Positions 1-5,095 of a stretch of 6,665 nucleotides of DNA are shown here, in pieces (within the stretch, counting starts at the first letter, position 1; each line of letters begins with the position of its first letter). A program made the translations under genes and the position numbers. The DNA lies in the NCBI GenBank assembly GCA_013331625.1, contig DUGC01000084.1, forward strand, positions 1 to 6,665, given 5' to 3'. Source of the DNA: Candidatus Iainarchaeum sp. (GTDB lineage: Archaea > Iainarchaeota > Iainarchaeia > Iainarchaeales > Iainarchaeaceae). The notes under the pieces were generated by a model. That model saw only the letters and a program-made list of their open reading frames with translations, was not told the DNA's origin and ran no database searches.

Positions 1-641
1 AAATCCTCTAGCATGTTGATCTGCACATGGTCGATGTTTTCGCGGTTCCATAGCGGCGAGAATATCCTGTTCCCCGCGCGTAAAATATCAATGCTTTGCA
101 CAAGGCCCTTACCAAGGTAGTGGTCGATCCTGTAGATTTGTTTTTCATCAAATGCCCCTGCAAGCTCCCTGTTGAGCGCTTTTGCGCTTTTTTCATCGCT
201 GCCAAAGGGTTTTTCAAACACGACGCGGCACCACCCGTGCGTTTTTGCCATGCACCCGTTGCGAAGGTGATGTGCGATTATTTTGAAATGGGACGGCAGC
301 GTTGCAAGGTAAAAGAGCCTGTTGCCCGAAAATCCATGCCTTTTTTCGGTTTGCGATAAAAATTCCAAAAGCCTGCTGTATCCTGCCTCTTCATTGAATT
401 CGAGCTGGAAATAATGCAGGTGGCCTGCAAGCTTTTCAAATGCAGCATCATCCTTTTTGATGCCTGCCCTGATTTTTTCAATGAATTCTTCCCGTGTAAA
501 GCCCCGCCTTGCAACAGCAATCACGCAAAAATTGTCCCCGATCCGTTTTGCCGCTATCATCCTGTGCAGCGCGGGGAAGAGCTTTTTTGCCGCAAGGTCC
601 CCTGTCGCCCCCATTATGACAAAGCTGAAGTTATTTTGCAT
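1..641 (-). CDS. zwf: Glucose-6-phosphate dehydrogenase, N-terminal part (cut by left edge)
   Basis: Oxidises glucose 6-phosphate to 6-phosphogluconolactone with NAD(P)+, the entry step of the oxidative pentose phosphate branch, in the cytoplasm. 213 complete codons are visible of a family usually near 450-500 residues; the C-terminal half lies off the left edge. Seen: the dinucleotide-binding motif GATGDLAAKK at residues 11-20, FYLATLPSHF, EKPFG at 143-147, and the substrate-binding signature RIDHYLGK at 171-178, followed by SPLWNRENIDHVQI. After the signature the usual LRFAN reads LRAGN, a small departure. I chose the ATG at 641 because GGTGAT (651-646) sits 4 bases upstream; an in-frame ATG at 647 and a GTG at 650 would add two or three residues. 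The start overlaps the 3' end of pgl by 11 bases, so translation is probably coupled. This is the classical bacterial family, not the unrelated haloarchaeal Azf enzyme. Confidence 0.95.
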   Translation of the reverse strand, partial: MQNNFSFVIMGATGDLAAKKLFPALHRMIAAKRIGDNFCVIAVARRGFTREEFIEKIRAGIKKDDAAFEKLAGHLHYFQLEFNEEAGYSRLLEFLSQTEKRHGFSGNRLFYLATLPSHFKIIAHHLRNGCMAKTHGWCRVVFEKPFGSDEKSAKALNRELAGAFDEKQIYRIDHYLGKGLVQSIDILRAGNRIFSPLWNRENIDHVQINMLED

Positions 642-1302
642 TTCCATCACCAAATACTGTATATACAAAGGCCCGTTTGGCTTTTAGCGCTATTTTTGCA
701 GGGCAATTTGAAACGCTTATCTTCGGGTTAACAAAATTATCGAACGCGCCCCTTTTTCCCTGCGAAGCAAAAAGCAGAATGGCGTTTTTTGCCTTGGAAA
801 TCGTTTCAGGGGATAGTGTCACCCTTTTCGGCGGGGGTTTTGGGGAATTTTCAGCCACAATATAGCCTTCCTCCCCGCTCTTTAAAGCCGGGTGGTTTGG
901 GAAAAGTGATGCGATATGGCAATCCTCCCCGACGCCAAGCACTGCAATGTCAGGGGTGCCTTTGCATGAGGAAAAAAATTCATTGCTGTATGCATCCACC
1001 CCGGCCGAAATATCGAAAGGATGTGCCCTGATGCCCTGGGCCTTTGAAAAAAAAAGCTCATCGGCCTGCCTGAAATTGCTCTCTTTGCCATTCCTTTCAA
1101 CCCAGCGCTCATCAGCCATGAACACATCAGTGTTTTTCCATTCAATGCGATTTGCTGCAAGGATTTCAAGCATGCGCTTTACCGAAGTGCCTCCGGACAG
1201 CGCGAGCGTTGAATGCCTTTGCTCCACTGAAATTTTTGCAATGAGCCCTGCCGCCTTTATGCTCATTTCTTCATAATTTTTGCAGTGAACAATTTCAATC
1301 AT
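631..1302 (-). CDS. pgl: 6-phosphogluconolactonase (DevB/SOL type)
   Basis: Hydrolyses 6-phosphogluconolactone, the product of Zwf, to 6-phosphogluconate. 223 residues, normal for the family. Seen: LSGGTS at 35-40 (phosphate-binding loop), DERWV at 64-68 followed by ESNFR at 74-78, and the signature LGVGEDCHIASLFPNHPAL at 122-140. The family usually has G-x-D-G-H-T-A-S-L-F-P; here the glycine before the histidine is Cys128 and the threonine after it is Ile130, while D127 and H129 (the presumed catalytic region) are kept. A conserved P-K-P-P-x-R-V-T-L-S segment follows. The ATG at 1302 is 21 bases after the gnd stop and has GGTG (1308-1305) just upstream; no other start fits the N-terminal strand. 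It is the middle gene of gnd-pgl-zwf, and its stop overlaps zwf. Confidence 0.94.
   Translation of the reverse strand: MIEIVHCKNYEEMSIKAAGLIAKISVEQRHSTLALSGGTSVKRMLEILAANRIEWKNTDVFMADERWVERNGKESNFRQADELFFSKAQGIRAHPFDISAGVDAYSNEFFSSCKGTPDIAVLGVGEDCHIASLFPNHPALKSGEEGYIVAENSPKPPPKRVTLSPETISKAKNAILLFASQGKRGAFDNFVNPKISVSNCPAKIALKAKRAFVYTVFGDGNAK
646..651 (-). promoter_or_regulatory. Shine-Dalgarno of zwf inside pgl
   Basis: Minus-strand GGTGAT, complementary to the AUCACC of the 16S rRNA 3' end. It lies within the last codons of pgl, 4 bases before the ATG at 641, and is the reason for preferring that start over the ATG at 647, which overlaps the motif. Confidence 0.6.
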
Positions 1303-1323
1303 CGCACCAGTGTCCTAAAAGGA

Positions 1324-2250
1324 TTATTTTTTGGCAGGGGCTTTTTTCTTTACGGGTCTTTTGGGCTCTTCATGGCCTCCGAATTCATACCGCAGCGCTG
1401 CCACGACTTTGCCATTAAAACGCGGGGTCTTTTGCGAGCGCGCCCTCTCTTTCATTGCAACCTGCAGGCTTGGCATTTTCACTTTTGCATCCTTTGCGCT
1501 CCGAAGCGTCCACTCCCCCGTGCTACCGCCGCCAACAGTGCCTGAAAAACCATCCAGCTTCGGGTCCTTTTCAAGCGCGCGGGCCAAAAGGTCAACGAGC
1601 CAGCCCCTTATCACAGAGCCGTTCCGGTAAACTTTTGTAACCTGCCGCAGGTCATAATTGAAACCGGATTTTTCCAAGAGTTCATAGCCCTCCCCGAGCG
1701 ATTGCAAAAAGCAGTATTCAATGCCGTTGTGGGCCATTTTTGCATAGTGCCCCGATCCTGAAGGGCCGAGCAGTGCGTAGCCATTGGGGACTGAAAGTGC
1801 CGCAAAGACAGGTTCAGCTTTCCGGAATGCTGAATCATTGCCGCCGACCATTATTGAAGCCCCGTTCCTTGCGCCATCAAGTCCGCCGGAAGTCCCTGCA
1901 TCGAGGAATTCAATCCCTTTTTTTGAAAGCTGCTTTGCGCGCCTTATAGAATCCTTGTAAAACGAATTCCCTCCATCCACGATGATGTCCCCTGCACTGA
2001 GAAACGGCAGCAGGCCTGCAATGACCTCATCAACGGCTTTTCCGTGCGTCACCATGAGGAAAATGATTTTTTTTGAAGGGAGCTTTGAGCAGAATTCCTG
2101 ATAGGAATTTGCGGCAATCGCGCCCTTTTGTGAAAGCGGCACCATTGAATCGGGGTTTCTGGCATATATCACGACTTCGCATCCCTGATCGAGCAAACGC
2201 TCGGCCATTCGCGAACCCATCTTGCCAAGACCGATAAAGCCTATATCCAT
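1324..2250 (-). CDS. gnd: 6-phosphogluconate dehydrogenase, decarboxylating, short type
   Basis: Oxidatively decarboxylates 6-phosphogluconate to ribulose 5-phosphate and CO2. 308 residues, matching the short (about 300-residue, GndA/YqeC-like) branch rather than the 470-residue E. coli type. Seen: Rossmann motif GFIGLGKMG at 4-12; VDGGNSFYKDS at 91-101; the substrate motif DAGTSGGLDGARNG at 117-130 then MVGG; and KMAHNGIEY at 171-179 with the catalytic Lys171 and Glu178. The stretch after the second strand is YARNPD (29-34); I cannot decide NAD or NADP use from it. The last dozen residues are lysine-rich (VKKKAPAKK), an unusual basic tail. ATG 2250 starts right at the first strand; an in-frame GTG at 2259 would add three residues and lies almost at the predicted transcript start, so a leaderless GTG start is possible. 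First gene of the operon with pgl and zwf. Confidence 0.95.
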   Translation of the reverse strand: MDIGFIGLGKMGSRMAERLLDQGCEVVIYARNPDSMVPLSQKGAIAANSYQEFCSKLPSKKIIFLMVTHGKAVDEVIAGLLPFLSAGDIIVDGGNSFYKDSIRRAKQLSKKGIEFLDAGTSGGLDGARNGASIMVGGNDSAFRKAEPVFAALSVPNGYALLGPSGSGHYAKMAHNGIEYCFLQSLGEGYELLEKSGFNYDLRQVTKVYRNGSVIRGWLVDLLARALEKDPKLDGFSGTVGGGSTGEWTLRSAKDAKVKMPSLQVAMKERARSQKTPRFNGKVVAALRYEFGGHEEPKRPVKKKAPAKK

Positions 2251-2283
2251 AAGATGCACTACATGAAGACAAAAGCGGACTTG

Positions 2284-2291
2284 ATTTTAAA
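2284..2291 (-). promoter_or_regulatory. TATA box for gnd-pgl-zwf
   Basis: Minus-strand TTTAAAAT centred near 2287-2288. A transcript start about 27 bases on would fall near 2260, giving a leader of about 10 bases before ATG 2250, or essentially none before GTG 2259. The box overlaps the stop codon of the upstream hydrolase gene, which suggests that gnd-pgl-zwf has its own promoter despite the 36-base spacing. Confidence 0.5.
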
Positions 2292-2817
2292 TTAATCGGC
2301 CTTGTGCCGAAGCGCCATACACTGCCGGTTTCCCTGCCTTCCCTGCTTTTGCAATTGTGGCAAATAAATGCAGCTCCTGTACCGAAAAGACCAGCAGCAC
2401 GCCTCCCAAAAGGAGGTTTGCGGCCATCCTCATTTCAAATGAGATGGCAAAAATATCCGCATACTGCGTGCTTGAAAGCGGCCAGAGCAATTTTACTGGC
2501 CAGTCCGTCAGGATCACATCGGTTACCGGGTGCAGCATGTATGCAAATGCGAACACTGCAAAGGATTGCTTCCAGTCCATTATTGCGATGCGGTGCAGGG
2601 CAAATGCCGCAATTGCCGCAAAGATTATGCCGTAAACTGGCGGGTGCAAAAGCTCGTGGTGGAGCGCCATGAAAAGGTTGTAATCGGACAAAATCGCTAT
2701 GCCGTCAAGGTCGGGAAGCAGCCCTGCTGCAAGCGCAAGTATTTTGAGCCTGTTGTCGGAGGTGAAAGCAGCAACAATGAAAAAGGCGAGCAGCCCGTGG
2801 AAGAGGGTAAATGGCAT
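2287..2817 (-). CDS. YdjM-like membrane-bound metal-dependent hydrolase (DUF457 family)
   Basis: 176 residues with several hydrophobic segments (about residues 5-18, 24-35, 60-76, 84-95 and 130-150), so an integral membrane protein. The family is named a putative metal-dependent hydrolase; its substrate is not established. Metal-ligand pattern seen: His7 near the start, LLPDLDG at 33-39, HHELLHP at 53-59 (in place of the common H-R-x-x-T-H-S), and MLHPVTD at 94-100 followed by LLWPLSS at 110-116. The order and spacing fit the YdjM/DUF457 (PF04307) family. The ATG at 2817 has no SD, but a TATA-like box is centred 27-28 bases upstream, so the message is probably leaderless. It lies between the transaldolase and gnd and may be only a passenger among the sugar genes. 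Family confident, role unknown. Confidence 0.8.
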   Translation of the reverse strand: MPFTLFHGLLAFFIVAAFTSDNRLKILALAAGLLPDLDGIAILSDYNLFMALHHELLHPPVYGIIFAAIAAFALHRIAIMDWKQSFAVFAFAYMLHPVTDVILTDWPVKLLWPLSSTQYADIFAISFEMRMAANLLLGGVLLVFSVQELHLFATIAKAGKAGKPAVYGASAQGRLI

Positions 2818-2840
2818 TAGGCTTTTTTGTGGGCAGTAAG

Positions 2841-2848
2841 CCTTAAAA
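2841..2848 (-). promoter_or_regulatory. TATA box for the YdjM-like gene (leaderless start)
   Basis: Minus-strand TTTTAAGG centred about 27-28 bases ahead of the ATG at 2817. That places the expected transcript start at or within a base or two of the start codon. The absence of any SD before this ATG agrees with a leaderless message. Confidence 0.5.
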
Positions 2849-2910
2849 CCAAGACTCCCGGCCAGCTGCTTCTTTTACGGAATGCAATGGCCAAGGCATG
2901 TATTTTCCCT

Positions 2911-3729
2911 TTAAACAAGCTTCCTGAACTCTTCAGGCGTGTCCTTTGTGAATTTTTCCATTCCCTCGCGCGTGAGCTTGTGGATGAGCAATTCGCGGAA
3001 AACGTTAAATGGCATTGTCGCAATGTCGGCACCCACAAGTGCCGCTTCGCGCACCTGCCTTGCGTTCCTCAGTGAGGCTGCAAGGACTTCGCTTTTGATC
3101 CCGTACTGCCTGAAGATCTTTACTGTCTGCCCCACAAGATCAATCCCGGAAACTATGCCATTGTCCTCCACGAGCTGGTCATCGCGCACAAGGCCGCTTG
3201 CGGGGTAGTAATCCTCTTTGCCGAAATTTGCACCGATGCCCTTTCGCAGCATGTCATCTATCCTTCCGGCAAACGGGCTTACGAAATTTGCACCCGCCTT
3301 TGCCGCAGCAAGCGCCTGCTCGGGCGTGAATATGAGCGTGCAATTGACGGGTATTCCTGCCTTGTGCAGCTCGCTTATTGCAAAAATGCCATCAAGGTCC
3401 TTGCCGTCATTGCCATCAAAGCTCGGGTCTGCCGGTATTTTGATATAAACATTCCCCGCAACAGGGTTGAATTTTTTATAGAGCGCCTTTCCCTGCGCAA
3501 TCATTTCCCTGGCCCCAAGCTCAGTGACTTCAAGGCTAACGGGCGTCCCTTTTGCGATTTTTAGGGCCTTTGTGATGTAGGATTCAAGTGTTGCCTTCTC
3601 AGCGCTCCCCTTAAGGCCCTCAACCGCTTTTTTCACAAGCGAGGGGTTCATGGTAATGCCGTCGCAGATGCCTGCGTTGTAGAGGTATTCTATTTCGCCA
3701 AGTATTGCAGAATCTAGGAAAAACTTCAT
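2911..3729 (-). CDS. Transaldolase (TalC/fructose-6-phosphate aldolase superfamily, extended)
   Basis: Transfers a three-carbon dihydroxyacetone unit from sedoheptulose 7-phosphate to glyceraldehyde 3-phosphate in the non-oxidative pentose phosphate branch; a Schiff-base class I aldolase. Seen: N-terminal MKFFLDSA at 1-8, ITMNPSL at 25-31 (the family usually has TTNP), VYIKIP at 94-99 with the Schiff-base Lys97, TLIFTPEQA at 131-139, FVSPFAGRIDD at 149-159, and AASLRN late in the chain. At 272 residues it exceeds typical TalC proteins (about 215-220); most of the surplus is near residues 160-195, between the GRIDD motif and the next helix, where TalB enzymes also carry extra residues. So transaldolase activity is more likely than F6P aldolase, but this is inference. 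The ATG at 3729 has a seven-base SD match (3737-3731); a TTG at 3741 would add four residues before the conserved start. Confidence 0.9.
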   Translation of the reverse strand: MKFFLDSAILGEIEYLYNAGICDGITMNPSLVKKAVEGLKGSAEKATLESYITKALKIAKGTPVSLEVTELGAREMIAQGKALYKKFNPVAGNVYIKIPADPSFDGNDGKDLDGIFAISELHKAGIPVNCTLIFTPEQALAAAKAGANFVSPFAGRIDDMLRKGIGANFGKEDYYPASGLVRDDQLVEDNGIVSGIDLVGQTVKIFRQYGIKSEVLAASLRNARQVREAALVGADIATMPFNVFRELLIHKLTREGMEKFTKDTPEEFRKLV

Positions 3730-3730
3730 T

Positions 3731-3737
3731 GGATCAC
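3731..3737 (-). promoter_or_regulatory. Shine-Dalgarno of the transaldolase gene
   Basis: Minus-strand GTGATCC, a perfect complement of GGAUCAC at the 16S rRNA 3' end, one base before the ATG at 3729. Such close, 5'-shifted pairing recurs here (zwf, pgl) and supports ATG 3729 over TTG 3741. Confidence 0.55.
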
Positions 3738-3759
3738 GCAAGAATTGGAAAGGAACCAG

Positions 3760-3767
3760 TTAAAAAA
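3760..3767 (-). promoter_or_regulatory. TATA-like T run: transaldolase promoter or nth terminator
   Basis: Minus-strand TTTTTTAA, 17 bases after the nth stop and centred about 34 bases ahead of the transaldolase ATG. As a TATA box it predicts a transcript start near 3736-3737, just including the SD. As a T6 run it could equally terminate the nth transcript. The sequence does not decide between these. Confidence 0.35.
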
Positions 3768-3783
3768 GTTCCTGAGAAAGGCT

Positions 3784-4458
3784 TTAGCGGTAATATTGCC
3801 ATTTTGAAAAGGTGTCTGCGCTCGGGCACAATTTTGCAAGGGCGCATCCCTTGCAGTCCGGCTTTTGCGCATGGCAGGTCCTGCGCCCGTGCCATATGAG
3901 GGAATTTGAAAGGAAGTGCCATTTTTCCTTCGGGCAAAGTTCCATCAAATCGGTTTCAATTTTTTTTGGGTCAGCGCTTTTTGAAAAGCCCAAGCGCCCT
4001 GAGAGCCTCCTTACATGCGTGTCGACTGCGATCCCTTCTGAAATGCCGAACCCTTCGCTCAAAATCACATTGGCGCTCTTGCGGCCGATCCCTTGCAGCG
4101 AAGTGAGCTTTTCCATTGTGCATGGCATTTTTCCCCCGAATTTTTCGCCCACGGTTTTTGCCATTTCCCTGATGTTTTTTGCCTTCGAGCGGTAAAAGCC
4201 CGTGCTGAAAATCAGCTTTTCAAGCTTTTTTTGCGAAAGGGCTGCAAAATCCTTTGCGGTTTTATATTTTGCAAGAAGCCCCTTTGTGACAATGTTGACA
4301 CGAACATCCGTGCACTGCGCCGAAAGCATGACTGCAACCGCGAGCTGGAAGACGGAATTGAACCTGAGCGCAGTCCCGTGGCCGGCATATAGCCCTTCAA
4401 GTGCTCTTATGGCGTTTTCCATTTTCCCCTTTTGCGCATTTTTCCCCATATCACTCAT
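3784..4458 (-). CDS. nth: Endonuclease III (HhH-GPD DNA glycosylase/AP lyase)
   Basis: Base-excision repair enzyme that removes oxidised pyrimidines and cleaves the resulting abasic site. 224 residues from ATG 4458. Seen: LSAQCTD at 45-51; the helix-hairpin-helix LQGIGRKSANVIL at 121-133 with catalytic Lys127 in the usual place; VDTHVRRLSGRLG at 145-157 with catalytic Asp146; and a complete [4Fe-4S] motif C195-x6-C202-x2-C205-x5-C211. The start is uncertain: TTG 4473, ATG 4458, ATG 4449 (GTGAT directly against it) and ATG 4422 are all in frame, and alignment with E. coli Nth would also allow 4422. ATG 4458 lies close to the start predicted from the TATA-like box at 4479-4486. It is divergent from folE and upstream of the transaldolase by 54 bases; no functional link to the sugar genes is evident. 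Confidence 0.94.
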   Translation of the reverse strand: MSDMGKNAQKGKMENAIRALEGLYAGHGTALRFNSVFQLAVAVMLSAQCTDVRVNIVTKGLLAKYKTAKDFAALSQKKLEKLIFSTGFYRSKAKNIREMAKTVGEKFGGKMPCTMEKLTSLQGIGRKSANVILSEGFGISEGIAVDTHVRRLSGRLGFSKSADPKKIETDLMELCPKEKWHFLSNSLIWHGRRTCHAQKPDCKGCALAKLCPSADTFSKWQYYR

Positions 4459-4478
4459 TAAATTAACACTCAAAACCC

Positions 4479-4486
4479 ATTAAAAG
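4479..4486. promoter_or_regulatory. Shared TATA-like element between nth and folE
   Basis: The plus strand reads ATTAAAAG and the minus strand CTTTTAAT, so a near-symmetric box faces both genes. Going right, a start about 27 bases away falls near 4509, at the SD of folE. Going left, it falls near 4456, at the ATG of nth. Further candidates are the plus-strand ATAAATA at 4497-4503 and the minus-strand TTAATTTAA at 4466-4458. The 64-base gap holds nothing else I can recognise. Confidence 0.4.
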
Positions 4487-4507
4487 TGTATTAAGCATAA
4501 ATAGCTC

Positions 4508-4513
4508 GGGAGG
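4508..4513 (+). promoter_or_regulatory. Shine-Dalgarno of folE (decides the GTG start)
   Basis: GGGAGG, nine bases before the GTG at 4523. There is an in-frame stop TAG at 4502-4504 and no in-frame ATG before the FolE fold begins, so the SD and frame together fix GTG as the start. Confidence 0.65.
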
Positions 4514-4522
4514 CTGGGAAAA

Positions 4523-5065
4523 GTGGATGAGGGAACGGTTTTATCCATTCTTGAGGGCACCGGAGAGGACCTGAACAGGGAAGGGCTGAAAAAGACCCCG
4601 CAGCGCTTTATCAATGCATGGGGATGCATAACTTCAGGATATGGGAAAAAGCTCGAGGATGTTGTCAATGGCGCTTTTTATGAAGCTGAGGATGGGGACA
4701 TGGTCATTGTAAAGGACATTGATTTCTTCTCAACCTGCGAGCACCACCTGCTCCCTTTTTTTGGGAAAATCCATGTCGCATATATCCCGAAAAAGAAAAT
4801 CATCGGCCTGAGCAAGATCCCGCGCATTGTCGATATGTATGCAAGAAGGCTGCAGGTTCAGGAAAGGATGTGCTCACAGGTCGCCGATGCAATTGAAAAG
4901 GCCCTTGCGCCAAAAGGGGTTGCGGTAGTTGCAGAGGCGACGCATTGCTGCATGGTCCTGCGCGGGGTGCAGAAAGTCAACTCCAAGACCGTGACGTCGG
5001 TGCTGAGGGGATGCTTTCGCACTGACGGCCAGACGAGGGGCGAGTTTTTAAGCCTGATAAAATGA
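4523..5065 (+). CDS. folE: GTP cyclohydrolase I (FolE1, GCYH-IA)
   Basis: Converts GTP to 7,8-dihydroneopterin triphosphate and formate, the first step of pterin/folate synthesis; the known enzyme is a zinc-dependent decamer. 180 residues, close to the usual core length, with a GTG start backed by an SD at 4508-4513. Seen: [10 protein letters not shown] at 20-29 (family has GL.dTP.R), [12 protein letters not shown] at 70-81, [20 protein letters not shown] at 95-114, and [13 protein letters not shown] at 139-151 followed by the S-x-T-x-T-S run and GCFR. The three zinc ligands of E. coli FolE (Cys110, His113, Cys181) match Cys72, His75 and Cys143. This is the type IA enzyme, not MptA/FolE2 (type IB), which many archaea use. 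The folK fusion gene follows after 30 bases on the same strand, so the two likely share a transcript. Confidence 0.96.
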   Translation: MDEGTVLSILEGTGEDLNREGLKKTPQRFINAWGCITSGYGKKLEDVVNGAFYEAEDGDMVIVKDIDFFSTCEHHLLPFFGKIHVAYIPKKKIIGLSKIPRIVDMYARRLQVQERMCSQVADAIEKALAPKGVAVVAEATHCCMVLRGVQKVNSKTVTSVLRGCFRTDGQTRGEFLSLIK

Positions 5066-5095
5066 AATGCCCGTATTTGCCTTAATGGTTTTCGG

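Noticed and set aside
1047..1055. Run of nine A (T9 in the coding sense of pgl), possible phase-variation slippage site.
   Set aside because: The frame is intact, the run encodes ordinary Phe codons, and a housekeeping lactonase is an unlikely phase-variable gene; a similar T8 run sits in nth.
414..1302. Several long plus-strand frames opposite zwf and pgl.
   Set aside because: They are antisense shadows of well-identified genes with clear family motifs on the minus strand.
2818..2910. A small minus-strand frame after the transaldolase stop, ending TAATG at the start of the YdjM-like gene (about 25-30 residues, TTG start at best).
   Set aside because: No ATG or SD, no recognisable protein features, and the frame overlaps the TATA-like box that explains the downstream start better.
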